Shown here: piece by piece, positions 8,997 to 17,114 of the stretch
Numbering within the stretch: position 1 is the stretch's first letter
How the letters are laid out: the number at the start of each line of letters is the position of its first letter
Source: Methanobacterium sp. UBA44
GTDB lineage: Archaea; Methanobacteriota; Methanobacteria; Methanobacteriales; Methanobacteriaceae
Assembly: GCA_002494885.1 (NCBI GenBank)
Contig: DACV01000002.1
Span: forward strand, 1 to 64,000
Reading direction: 5' to 3'
DNA length: 64,000 bases
Notes under the pieces: generated by a model
Told to the model about the DNA's origin: nothing
Seen by the model: the letters and a program-made list of their open reading frames with translations, nothing else
The model's database searches: none
Position numbers and translations under genes: made by a program

Positions 8997-9367
8997 TAAA
9001 ATTCCCCCTTATGATTTGTATTTTCAGGCCTTTTTGTAATTTCCATAATATCACTGAATATTCCTTTAGTTATGTCAATAAGCCCTATTACGCAAATAAC
9101 TTGATTATTTTCTTTTAGCGGTACAACAATTACGGGAGTTCCCTTATAAGGGCCGCTTTCAGGGATGGTTCGTATGACTTCACCTTCATTCAATACTTTT
9201 TCTAAAACAGGGCCAGTATAGTTGTAATCTATTACTTTTCCATCCTCAATTCTAACACCTTCAGATTTTTGAGTACGCATTGTTGTGGGAAGCCTGTTTA
9301 CAAGTTCATGGATTGCAAGTGCAATCGGTACTATTTCTTCACCTTTAGAGAAAGAAGTTATCTGCAT
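8993..9367 (-). CDS. DUF2111 family protein
   Basis: A 124-residue soluble protein with the DUF2111 pattern, restricted largely to methanogens. The sequence alternates helix and strand (GTPVIVVPLKENNQVICVIGLIDIT) in a manner reminiscent of PAS/GAF-like folds, which would suit ligand or cofactor sensing. An upstream TTG (9382) overlaps the GAGG ribosome site, so the ATG at 9367 with 9 nt spacing is preferred. Embedded between mmp6 and mmp5 in the operon, so a shared role in MCR maturation is likely, though no function is known. Confidence 0.75.
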   Translation of the reverse strand: MQITSFSKGEEIVPIALAIHELVNRLPTTMRTQKSEGVRIEDGKVIDYNYTGPVLEKVLNEGEVIRTIPESGPYKGTPVIVVPLKENNQVICVIGLIDITKGIFSDIMEITKRPENTNHKGEFY

Positions 9368-9424
9368 TATATCATTCCTCAACTAATTTTGCTTTTTTTC
9401 ATGATAAATTTAATTTTTTATTAA

Positions 9425-9859
9425 TTATTCTTCTTCACATTCTTCAATAATTTTTTTAAGTGAATCAGGGGCAATTTTCTCATATTTTTCCACATGAACT
9501 TCCCTTGGGTTTTCAAGTGCTTCTCTTACGCAGTCAAGAAGTTCAAATTCTTTTTCAAGCTGATGAAATCCTTCACGTGCTGCTCCCCTTTTAGCTCTAC
9601 AACGTCTTGGATCTCCTGGAGGGAATCCTCTATCTTTTGTAAAGATATTATAAGGATCGAGTTTCCTTATTCGTTCCATAGCATCTTTTACTACCTGTTC
9701 TTGGCCATGAATTATTGCCCCATAACATGTTGATTTAATTGTAAGGGGGAGTTCCAGCATATGGAGCTTCTGAACAAGTTCTGTAGGACTTACCTGTGCA
9801 GAAGGTCCGAGGATTATCATTCTGGTTACATCTGTATTATCAGGATTTTCTTGCGACAT
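9425..9859 (-). CDS. mmp6: Methanogenesis marker protein 6
   Basis: A 144-residue protein of the mmp6 family: an N-terminal strand IILGPSAQVSP, a conserved CYGAIIHG segment, and a C-terminal RRCRAKRGAAREGFHQLE stretch rich in Arg. The true start is the ATG at 9859, 9 nt after GGGAG; the ATG three codons upstream lies inside that site. It overlaps the end of mmp3 by 20 nt, indicating coupled translation. Function not established. Confidence 0.82.
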   Translation of the reverse strand: MSQENPDNTDVTRMIILGPSAQVSPTELVQKLHMLELPLTIKSTCYGAIIHGQEQVVKDAMERIRKLDPYNIFTKDRGFPPGDPRRCRAKRGAAREGFHQLEKEFELLDCVREALENPREVHVEKYEKIAPDSLKKIIEECEEE

Positions 9860-11375
9860 AGACAACATCTCCCTCTTTTAATTTTTCAAGATTTTCAAGG
9901 CCCTTAACTACCTTACCAACTATGTTAGTTCCTCCAAATGGTTCTCCTGTAGGTCCATATTCGTCGTTATCTTCGAATCTTATTCCAACCATTCCAATAT
10001 GCCTACGAGACATGTTTGTTATTCCAATTTCACCTGTACTTACACATTTTTGTGGAATGTTCTCAGGAATAAGTCCTTTTGCATCTTTTGAGCTTCCCTC
10101 AAACATTATGACTTTCATTCCAGGATAGGCAAAATGTATCTTAAGGGATCCTACTGGCGAATCAAGCAGCCCTGTAAGTTTTTGGAAATACCATGAGGAT
10201 CTGTGGGCTTCGTGGTTTATTTTCACTTGAATCATTTTATTTTTATCAATTCCCATGGTTTTAACTTTCTTTTCTTTGATTATATCCATGGTAAAGGCAG
10301 GTTCCTGCTCTACAACTATAGCATCATCTTCAGTAAGCCCATCACGTATCTGTTCAATCCCTTTCGATGATAGATACCCTCCTGCTTCTTTTTGGGTCAT
10401 TGATAGAGTCATTATTCTTTCAGGATCAGATTTAAACGTAATTAAATCTCCGGCATTTGCAATATCCAGAACTTGCATTCCCTTTTCAACATGACCAATA
10501 ACTGTATGGGAAGGCGCTGATACTCTGTCTTCTCTGTAAATATAAACCTTTCCTACTCCTTTGCCCTGATTTCGAAGCGTTACAGTACCTCTATTCCTCT
10601 GATCTATTAGTTCTGCATTTTTTTCAAGGCCATGCAGTTTGTAAAAACCTATAAATGAATTAGATTCATAATCAACCTTTATTTTACCATCTTCAGCCAG
10701 AGCAAAGAAATGTTCAACTGAACCTGGAGATTTAAACTCTGTTTTAACAAGTATATATGTAAATATTTCATTTCCTTCTTCTACTGGAGTATTTAAATCA
10801 ATTGTGGCAGCACTTTTTACTGTACTGCTACGTTCAATTACAGGTTTTATCTCTTTTATAAAATCATCATCTGTGAGATTAAACACAGTTCTTTTACCTC
10901 CAATTATTCGGGCAAAGACTCCTCTATTTCCTTCAGGAGCACCATAAACTCCGTCATGTTTTGATTTGCTTAAAATAATATGTGTAGAATCTGCGGTAAA
11001 TCCTGAGAGACTTACTATAACTTCCCATGGAAAATATTCGTACTTATCTTTTGTAGGAATTAGATCAGTTTTAATTGGACCTAATGAAACTTCATTTGAA
11101 GTAATCCATCTTATTCTCAAGTTTTCAAACTCTTTGTATCTCTGTTTCCATACTTCTGTCAGATCTGAAGGTCCATCTTCCAGTAATTCTATAATTACGC
11201 TTCCTTTGCTGGTTTTTATTTTATATTTGTTAACGTGCTTTTCAATTTCTTCTTTACCCTTTATTACAGATAGAATACAACCTTCAATATATGGTGCTTC
11301 GGCTGTTTCAATCGCATCTCTTATCGTAGAACCTTCAGGAAGGCCTATTTCTTCTCCATTGACCCGTACAATCAT
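9840..11375 (-). CDS. mmp3: Methanogenesis marker protein 3 (UPF0288, cyclophilin-like)
   Basis: A 511-residue protein. It opens with a ubiquitin/ThiS-like segment (MIVRVNGEEIGLPEGSTIRD) and ends with a cyclophilin-type region containing FGGTNIVGKVV and a terminal KEGDVVYV strand. Mmp3 has been found in the purified MCR activation (A3a) complex. The start overlaps the mmp2 stop by one base (TAATG). A chaperone-like or scaffold role in opening or loading MCR is possible; peptidyl-prolyl isomerase activity is suggested by the fold only. Confidence 0.85.
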   Translation of the reverse strand: MIVRVNGEEIGLPEGSTIRDAIETAEAPYIEGCILSVIKGKEEIEKHVNKYKIKTSKGSVIIELLEDGPSDLTEVWKQRYKEFENLRIRWITSNEVSLGPIKTDLIPTKDKYEYFPWEVIVSLSGFTADSTHIILSKSKHDGVYGAPEGNRGVFARIIGGKRTVFNLTDDDFIKEIKPVIERSSTVKSAATIDLNTPVEEGNEIFTYILVKTEFKSPGSVEHFFALAEDGKIKVDYESNSFIGFYKLHGLEKNAELIDQRNRGTVTLRNQGKGVGKVYIYREDRVSAPSHTVIGHVEKGMQVLDIANAGDLITFKSDPERIMTLSMTQKEAGGYLSSKGIEQIRDGLTEDDAIVVEQEPAFTMDIIKEKKVKTMGIDKNKMIQVKINHEAHRSSWYFQKLTGLLDSPVGSLKIHFAYPGMKVIMFEGSSKDAKGLIPENIPQKCVSTGEIGITNMSRRHIGMVGIRFEDNDEYGPTGEPFGGTNIVGKVVKGLENLEKLKEGDVVYVARKS

Positions 11376-12373
11376 TAAATCTCCTCAGAAGATCTTTCCT
11401 CTTTAACACCCATTATTTCATCATCTTTAAAATCAAATAATATTCCTTTTTGACCATTATAGATTATATAAAGCTTTTTATCACCAGTAATTTCTCCAAC
11501 AACTGCTGCTTTGATATTTACTTCTTCAAGTAATTCTATACATCTATCCACATTTTCTTCTTTTGCAGTTAATACAAAACCTGCTCCAGGATATAATTTA
11601 AGCCATTGATCCCATTCTATGCTCTTATTTCTGGGAATTTTTTCGATTTCAACAGATGCACCTACATCAGATGCTTCAAGAAGCATTCCAAGCGTTCCAA
11701 GAGCTCCGGGATTGCTAATATCTTTACCAGAAGTTACAAGATTTTCATGGCCTATTTTATTCATAACTTTAATTTGGGACTGTACAAGTTCTTCACTTTT
11801 CATTGTAGTTGTATCCCAGTTTAGATTGAATTTAGGATGCATTTTGCCGTCAATATCAATTGCAATAATAACTTTATCACCGATATTTGCATCGCAGCTT
11901 GTAATTACATCATCTTTATTTACAATTCCTGTAATAGATACATCTAAAGAGTTATAAGGAGTGTCAGGATGAAAATGTCCGCCCACCATAGGAACGCCAA
12001 ATTTTTCAACTCCTTCTTTAATTCCCATTATTATTTCGCGGCGTATATCATCATCAGATGTAGAAAGAACGTTGGTCATGCCAATAGGCTCACCACCCAT
12101 TGCTGCAATATCATTTACATTAACTAAAACAGAACAGTATCCAGCCCAGCGTGGATCAGCTTCCATAAGCTTTCCCCACATTCCATCGGCTGCAAGAAGA
12201 ATTAATTTATCATTTCCAATATCCAATGCAGATGCATCATCACCAAAACTTAAGATAGTTTTTCCAGCGATATTATACGTGTCTTTTAAGATATTGGTTA
12301 TATTTTTTATGGGATTTTTTCTTGTAATCCCCTCAAAATTCCTTAGGGAGTTAATTAGATAGTTTAAATCCAC
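11375..12373 (-). CDS. mmp2: Methanogenesis marker protein 2, AIR-synthase-like
   Basis: A 332-residue member of the PurM/AIR synthase-related superfamily, related to SelD, ThiL and HypE, which phosphorylate or activate small groups with ATP. The N-terminal SFGDDASALD and the VNVNDIAAMGG motif near residue 84 are the usual nucleotide/Mg-binding elements, and GGHFHPD takes the GGxT-type position. GTG start at 12373 behind GAGGTG. In the operon between the DUF2117 gene and mmp3; by analogy with HypE it may activate a group used in MCR or cofactor maturation. Confidence 0.85.
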   Translation of the reverse strand: MDLNYLINSLRNFEGITRKNPIKNITNILKDTYNIAGKTILSFGDDASALDIGNDKLILLAADGMWGKLMEADPRWAGYCSVLVNVNDIAAMGGEPIGMTNVLSTSDDDIRREIIMGIKEGVEKFGVPMVGGHFHPDTPYNSLDVSITGIVNKDDVITSCDANIGDKVIIAIDIDGKMHPKFNLNWDTTTMKSEELVQSQIKVMNKIGHENLVTSGKDISNPGALGTLGMLLEASDVGASVEIEKIPRNKSIEWDQWLKLYPGAGFVLTAKEENVDRCIELLEEVNIKAAVVGEITGDKKLYIIYNGQKGILFDFKDDEIMGVKEERSSEEI

Positions 12374-12382
12374 TTGTACACC

Positions 12383-13480
12383 TCATTTTTCTTTTATTTT
12401 ATAGCAAGTGGTAATATTATTTATAATCTGTAAGATTTCATTTTTAAAAGTTTCGATATTTTCTATTTCAATGATTTCTTCCCCATTAAAAAGTTTAGAA
12501 TGTATTTTTTCGCCAATTACGTCATCTAAGCCTTTTTCAAGCTCAATTATGAAAGATCGATTTGTTTTAAACCCTTTTTCAACAACTTTATCAATATCTC
12601 CATCAGTGATGCCAATTATAGGAACATCGAATCTATACAATATATCGCCCGCAACGAGCGTAGTATCATCACCTACAGTCACTACGTAATTTGCAGTCTT
12701 TAATTGGTAAATATCTTCTGCTGCATGGTTTAAAAATGCTATTTTGACCTTTTCGCCATTATTATTTGATTTGAGTACTCTGGGAGTAACTTCAGATCTT
12801 CTAAGTAATCCTGTTTTTATAATGGCTTTTTCAAGGTCTATTTTGCCTAATTTTTCTATTCCATGCTCTTTGATATTTCCGCCTTTGATTTCAGTTATAA
12901 TTCCCTTTTCTGCAATTAGGGTAATATCGCGGGATGTTGATTTACCAATAACAATTCCATTTACAAATATGTTTTCACCAGGGGATACTCCAGCAACATT
13001 TCTTTCAGTTTTACTTACTTTATTTAAAGCCATTTTTTCTTTTATTTCTGCTGGATCAACGACTTTGAGACTTAAATCTTCAGCAATCTTTCCTGCAAGT
13101 TCTTCTAATGGCTTATTCCATGGTATTACACTTCCATCCATTTCCCCAGGTCTTTCAATCTGGATTAGCGGTGTATTATCCTTGCAGTGGTTATATACTT
13201 TAAATCCAAACGCATGGCCGGTTACAGAGGATTTTCCATAGTTTATTAAAAAAATAACGTCATATTTTTCTTCTACAAATTTATCTATTGATTCACTTGG
13301 AAGAAGTTTCCTGCTTATATCAATTTTATCTTCAAGCCCTGCGTCATGAACAGCCGTCCGACCCATAGTGCCCCCTAACCTGGCTTTAACTTCCCCATAA
13401 TGATTCAATAGCTTTAAAATTTCTTCCGCATGACCAGAATCCACTATAAATGGGCCATGCACAACAATTCCAATTTTCAT
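12383..13480 (-). CDS. DUF2117 protein, first gene of the mmp operon
   Basis: A 365-residue soluble protein of the methanogen-restricted DUF2117 family. N-terminal MKIGIVVHGPFIVDSG forms a Rossmann-like first strand, and further strand-loop units follow (YDVIFLINYGKSSVTGHA, VKIAFLNHAAED), with TVGDDTTLVAGDILYRF toward the end. ATG at 13480. No established function. Its place as promoter-proximal gene, 9 nt ahead of mmp2, argues for co-function with the MCR activation genes. Confidence 0.75.
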   Translation of the reverse strand: MKIGIVVHGPFIVDSGHAEEILKLLNHYGEVKARLGGTMGRTAVHDAGLEDKIDISRKLLPSESIDKFVEEKYDVIFLINYGKSSVTGHAFGFKVYNHCKDNTPLIQIERPGEMDGSVIPWNKPLEELAGKIAEDLSLKVVDPAEIKEKMALNKVSKTERNVAGVSPGENIFVNGIVIGKSTSRDITLIAEKGIITEIKGGNIKEHGIEKLGKIDLEKAIIKTGLLRRSEVTPRVLKSNNNGEKVKIAFLNHAAEDIYQLKTANYVVTVGDDTTLVAGDILYRFDVPIIGITDGDIDKVVEKGFKTNRSFIIELEKGLDDVIGEKIHSKLFNGEEIIEIENIETFKNEILQIINNITTCYKIKEK

Positions 13481-13561
13481 TATTGACTGTTGTATTGAAA
13501 TATCTATTAAAATTATCTATTGATAATTTTTTAAGTGGTTTAAAATTAATTTTAGTTCTAC

Positions 13562-14077
13562 TTAGAGGGAATTATTCTTTTTAATTTTCCTTTTAATGAT
13601 TCTTGACCCGCATATTTCACATTCATCGAATTTATAATCTGAGGGATACTTTTTTTTGCATCCTTTACAAATTTTTATCCAGTTCAGTATTTCTTCAATT
13701 CCAGGAGTTAAAATGCTTTTAAAAGGGATTTTAATAATTTTGAGGGTATTTTGCATGGTGTAATCATCTGTTAGGACTACAGGACTTAATCCTTTCCTTC
13801 TAAACTTCAATGCCAGAGCAATAACTTTTCTGTCAACCTCCGAAAGTCTCAATATGTCTCCAGAGGATTTAGTAATGGATTCAACCTTTCTAAGATCTTC
13901 TTCATCAGGTTCATCTAATTTGATTCGTCTTTCTTCTAAGGCTGATTGTAAAAATAATTTTGATTTAAAGTCTTTAATCTCTGATATCACTTCATTTATG
14001 GTAAAATTATCTGAATCATGGAAATTGTGGCTACCTATAATAGCAGATGCATCCAGAACAAAAATCTTTTTCTCCAT
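13562..14077 (-). CDS. nob1: NOB1-like PIN endonuclease with zinc ribbon
   Basis: Archaeal NOB1 (171 residues) cuts the 3' end of precursor 16S rRNA. The PIN domain begins FVLDASAIIG with the first catalytic Asp at residue 9; further acidic residues occur in the SEVDRKVIALA and VLTDDYTMQN segments. The C-terminal zinc ribbon has two CX2C pairs (CKGC and CEIC). The frame is open 27 codons upstream, but the domain begins at the ATG at 14077, probably a leaderless or short-leader start since no ribosome site is seen. Confidence 0.88.
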   Translation of the reverse strand: MEKKIFVLDASAIIGSHNFHDSDNFTINEVISEIKDFKSKLFLQSALEERRIKLDEPDEEDLRKVESITKSSGDILRLSEVDRKVIALALKFRRKGLSPVVLTDDYTMQNTLKIIKIPFKSILTPGIEEILNWIKICKGCKKKYPSDYKFDECEICGSRIIKRKIKKNNSL

Positions 14078-14189
14078 ATTAGGTTTGTTTAATTTTAAAA
14101 ATAATATATTTATTGGAAAATATACTCGTTTAAGGATGTGAAATTCTCTATTGATCAAGAAAGTTCATACTATACAGAAAGTTTTTATG

Positions 14190-14198
14190 TTATAAAAT
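14190..14198 (+). promoter_or_regulatory. TATA box for candidate RNA
   Basis: The stretch TTATAAAAT lies about 25 nt upstream of the GGGAGGG stem start at 14217, the usual archaeal TATA-to-start distance. No protein start lies downstream within 400 nt, so it would drive the structured element. Confidence 0.4.
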
Positions 14199-14216
14199 AC
14201 AGAAAATGTAGTGTAA

Positions 14217-14313
14217 GGGAGGGTAAAATTAGACTCCTCTTAATTTTCCGCAAAAAATCAAACCGCCTCTGATTTTTGGATCTAATGCCCTCCCGGTTTC
14301 CAAACCCTTTTTT
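14217..14313 (+). ncRNA. Candidate structured non-coding RNA (three-way junction)
   Basis: Perfect outer stem GGGAGGG (14217-14223) with CCCTCCC (14288-14294). Inside are two perfect hairpins: 14225-14231 with 14241-14247 (7 bp) and 14253-14260 with 14270-14277 (8 bp). Both have 9-nt loops containing CCUC. ATTAGA (14228-14233) can instead pair with TCTAAT (14281-14286), lengthening the outer stem at the cost of hairpin 1, so two folds compete. A small inverted repeat GGTTT/AAACC and six T (14308-14313) end the element. It lies between divergent nob1 and moaB, has no open frame, and I do not recognise the family. The plus strand is favoured by the T-run and TATA box; the opposite strand is not excluded. 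Confidence 0.5.
14295..14313 (+). terminator. Terminator-like inverted repeat and T-run
   Basis: GGTTT-CC-AAACC followed by C and six T. The two-base loop means only the outer pairs can form, but the U-run alone is a normal archaeal termination signal. Confidence 0.4.
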
Positions 14314-14611
14314 GTGTTTATTGAACATCTAATATAAATTTATTGTGTATATTCGCCCATTTTAGATTATATGTTGTTTTTATAATGCTCTTAATTAGTT
14401 GGAATATCACGATTTTAATTATTTATTTAGAGATTATGCAAATTTTAAATCTAATACTTAAGTTTTAACCATAAATGAGGGTTTTAAAAGGTACCATATA
14501 AGGTTAACTTAATATGCTAAAAAATTTAAAGAGTAGTTTAGTTTAGATAATTAATTGGTTTTAAAAATAAACTAATTTTTGCCCGTTTTATCTTTAACTT
14601 ATGGTGATTAA

Positions 14612-15136
14612 ATGAAAAGTGAAAGTATGGAAAGACATAAAAAAGAAGCCCCTAAATCAGTCAAAGGTGCAGCTATAACTTTAAGTGACTCTAAATTCAA
14701 TGATTTTATGAATTTCAAAAACAATGATCCTTCTGGAAGTATTATAAAGGAAGCTTTAAGAAAAGGTAATGAAGTTGTGTTTTATTCAGTTATTCCTGAT
14801 GATTCAGGACTTCTTCTTTCCATGATTGATTATATAATTGAAAGTTTTGAAATTGATATGATTATAACAACTGGTGGAACAGGGATTGGATCCAGAGATA
14901 TAACCATTGAAACTTTGCAAAGTGTATTTGATAAGGAATTAAATGGTTTTGGAGAAATATTTAGATATGAATCTTATAAAGAACTTGGAACAGGCGCAAT
15001 TTTAAGCAGAGCTACTGCAGGAATTTATAAAGAAAAATTGATAGTATGCCTACCAGGATCTCCAAATGCAGTCACTTTAGGTTTGAAATTAATAATACCT
15101 GAGTTAGGACATCTCGTAAAGCATTTAAAAGAATAA
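14612..15136 (+). CDS. moaB: MoaB/MogA-type molybdopterin biosynthesis protein
   Basis: Binds and adenylylates molybdopterin during molybdenum/tungsten cofactor assembly, needed for formylmethanofuran dehydrogenase and formate dehydrogenase in methanogens. The 174-residue protein carries TTGGTGIGSRD at residues 86-96 and LPGSPNAV near 149, both signature motifs of the MPT-binding domain. A charged N-terminal extension of about 17 residues precedes the fold. ATG at 14612; stands alone. Confidence 0.9.
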   Translation: MKSESMERHKKEAPKSVKGAAITLSDSKFNDFMNFKNNDPSGSIIKEALRKGNEVVFYSVIPDDSGLLLSMIDYIIESFEIDMIITTGGTGIGSRDITIETLQSVFDKELNGFGEIFRYESYKELGTGAILSRATAGIYKEKLIVCLPGSPNAVTLGLKLIIPELGHLVKHLKE

Positions 15137-15272
15137 TAATTACTATTTTATATTTATTCATTTTTTAATGTGCTAATATTCACATTTTTTTACTCGAATG
15201 TTTTTAAATGAGGGGAATAACGTCACATTTGGATGTAAATGTATATTTTTGAAAAAATAACATCTAAATATA

Positions 15273-15280
15273 TTTATATA
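15273..15280 (+). promoter_or_regulatory. TATA box upstream of secreted protein gene
   Basis: TTTATATA, with a likely transcript start near 15303-15306 and a GGGGGAGG ribosome site at 15308-15316 before the TTG start at 15323. Confidence 0.5.
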
Positions 15281-15322
15281 GTTAATTGACCAATTTTTAA
15301 GCATATAGGGGGAGGTGAATAA

Positions 15323-15877
15323 TTGAGAAGAATCTTCTTGATTATTTTTGTTGCAATGATTGCAGTGTCTTTGGTAATACCATCATTTGCAGATGAAATA
15401 TCAGATTCTCTTACAGATCTAAGTGGCACGAATGCCACTAACGAAACAAATAATACTGTAAATGATACTTTAGGTAACAACAGTTCAACCATAAACAATA
15501 GTACATTAACTTCTACTCAGATCCAGACATTAAACGACACTCAGAACAAATTGGCGGATTTAATAGCTAAAATAACAGGTCTAAAAGCAACTTATGGTAA
15601 TAATACCAAAGCAAAAGGTCTTTTAAATGCATTAACTCAATTTGAAAAACAGGCCAATAGACTAAACAGTGAGATTTCTGTTTTTATCCAGAATCCTACA
15701 ATTAACAATGCTACTGAAGGTAGAATTAATAGTTTTGTTAAAAGAGAAGCAGCTCTTGAACACAAAGTGATGATCAAAGAAAGGCTGCTCCTTAAAATTA
15801 GTACAAAACAGGTTAAGGATAAAAATAACAATGCTAACAAAAATAAACACATAAAAAAGCAAAAAAAAGATAAATAA
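15323..15877 (+). CDS. Secreted Asn/Thr-rich protein with signal peptide
   Basis: 184 residues. A clear signal peptide (RRIFLIIFVAMIAVSLVIP, likely cut near SFA-DE at residue 23) is followed by about 45 residues rich in Asn, Thr and Ser with many N-glycosylation sequons, then a helical region (residues 70-150) and a very basic Lys/Asn tail. The TTG start follows a strong GGGGGAGG site. No family recognised; it is probably a cell-surface or exported protein held by charge to the wall. The basic tail is encoded by A-rich DNA. Confidence 0.75.
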   Translation: MRRIFLIIFVAMIAVSLVIPSFADEISDSLTDLSGTNATNETNNTVNDTLGNNSSTINNSTLTSTQIQTLNDTQNKLADLIAKITGLKATYGNNTKAKGLLNALTQFEKQANRLNSEISVFIQNPTINNATEGRINSFVKREAALEHKVMIKERLLLKISTKQVKDKNNNANKNKHIKKQKKDK

Positions 15878-15895
15878 TTCTTTATCTTTTTATTT

Positions 15896-16426
15896 TTACT
15901 TATTAAAATCATTAATGGAGAGAATCGGTTCTAATTTGATTCCTTTATCTTTTAAATTTTTTATGGCTCCTTCAGCTCTATCAACAACAACAAATGCTCT
16001 TTTAACTTTCCCGCCATTTTCTTCAAGGGCTTTAATGGCATTAATTAAAGAATTTCCAGTCGTAGTAACATCTTCAATCACAACTACTGAATCTCCATCT
16101 AAGAGGTTTCCCTCTATAAGCTCTGAAGTCCCATAATCTTTTTTTGATTTCCTTATCATAAGCATGGGGATAGAAGACTCAAGAGAAACTGCTGTAACAA
16201 TAGGAATAGCTCCTAATGCAGGGCCTGCAACTTTATCTATTTCATTTTTATTTATTTTATCTGAAACTATCTTTGCAATAGATTTTAGTATCTCGGGATC
16301 GGTAATGGCCATTTTCATGTTTACATAGTAACTGCTTTCTTTTCCAGATGAAAGGGTGAATTTGCCAAATTTAACAACTTCTTTTTCATTAAGAAGCTTG
16401 ATTAACTTATTTTTTTCATTTTGCAT
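15896..16426 (-). CDS. pyrE: Orotate phosphoribosyltransferase
   Basis: Converts orotate and PRPP to orotidine 5'-phosphate in pyrimidine synthesis. The 176-residue protein has the N-terminal FGKFTLSSGKESSYYVNMK element, the flexible-loop MIRKSKKDYGT and the PRPP motif VVVIEDVTTTGNS near residue 115. ATG at 16426. It lies downstream of a tiny zinc protein gene on the same strand, with which it may be cotranscribed. Confidence 0.93.
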   Translation of the reverse strand: MQNEKNKLIKLLNEKEVVKFGKFTLSSGKESSYYVNMKMAITDPEILKSIAKIVSDKINKNEIDKVAGPALGAIPIVTAVSLESSIPMLMIRKSKKDYGTSELIEGNLLDGDSVVVIEDVTTTGNSLINAIKALEENGGKVKRAFVVVDRAEGAIKNLKDKGIKLEPILSINDFNK

Positions 16427-16467
16427 TTTGTATCACTTTTACTAATGGTTTCAGATTAGTGTATTCA

Positions 16468-16617
16468 TTACATGATTTTTACTGGACTTCTTTTACAGGA
16501 CATACAAATGCGTTTTGTCACATCATAGCAATTTATACATAGGTTATTTCCGCATAAAGAACAGGTATACATCTTACCGGGTTTACCGCAGATGTTACAG
16601 ATGCCTTTAACTTCCAT
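16468..16617 (-). CDS. Zinc-finger microprotein upstream of pyrE
   Basis: A 49-residue frame with ATG at 16617 behind GAGGTG. It has eight Cys arranged as CX2C (CNIC), CX2C (CSLC), CX4C (CINC spacing) and CX2C (CMSC), enough for two zinc sites in a treble-clef or HIT/B-box-like finger. It ends about 40 nt before pyrE on the same strand. The Cys pattern and ribosome site make it a real gene despite its length. Function unknown; RNA, DNA or protein binding is plausible. Confidence 0.75.
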   Translation of the reverse strand: MEVKGICNICGKPGKMYTCSLCGNNLCINCYDVTKRICMSCKRSPVKIM

Positions 16618-16690
16618 GGTAACACCTCACATTTTGTAAGATAAAAATAAAAATTATGGGCTTAATTGAACCCCTCAAAAATTATAGCTG

Positions 16691-16847
16691 GCGAAAATTT
16701 TAATTTTTGCGGCCTGCAAAACTTATAGTTTAAGAAAATACTATGCATTTTTTATACACCAAAAATTCTATGAATTTTGAGAGATTTTGATAGTTTTTCG
16801 GGGAATGCAAAAATTGAAGATTTTTGCGGTTGAAAAACTACGTTTTT
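16691..16847. repeat. Cluster of AT-rich hairpins (left cluster)
   Basis: Several short inverted repeats in 160 nt: 16691-16699 with 16702-16710 (9 pairs including one wobble), 16762-16768 with 16772-16778 (7 bp), 16807-16814 with 16820-16827 (8 bp, perfect), and 16833-16838 with 16842-16847 (6 bp). The last pair plus an A/T run could end the PRC-barrel transcript. The segment around 16820-16845 shares the word TTTTGCGGTTG-AAAAC with the hairpin array at 18.5 kb. Confidence 0.5.
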
Positions 16848-17114
16848 TTATAACCCTAATTCCTGTGTTTCTAATCCTGGCTCATCTATATTTTCTTTTA
16901 GAAGTATTTTGTCACCGATCTGCTTAACCATATCGTATGGTATAACATTTTCCTCTTTAGAAATCCCTATGCTCTCTGAGATTCCGCCTTTCCCAATTAC
17001 AATTGCTTCTATTTTCCTGGTACCTAAATTGACTTCAATATCTTTTACTTTTCCTATAATGGTCGCAGAACTATCCAATACTTCTTTTCCAATTATATCT
17101 TCGGCTATTCTCAT
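16848..17114 (-). CDS. PRC-barrel domain protein
   Basis: 88 residues from the ATG at 17114 (GGTGAT ribosome site; an earlier ATG six codons upstream lacks one). The sequence IGKEVLDSSATIIGKVKDIEVN and the later IPYDMVKQIGDKILL are typical of the small archaeal PRC-barrel proteins, which occur alone or fused to RimM-like and photosynthetic proteins. The role is likely RNA or protein binding. It is monocistronic. Confidence 0.85.
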   Translation of the reverse strand: MRIAEDIIGKEVLDSSATIIGKVKDIEVNLGTRKIEAIVIGKGGISESIGISKEENVIPYDMVKQIGDKILLKENIDEPGLETQELGL

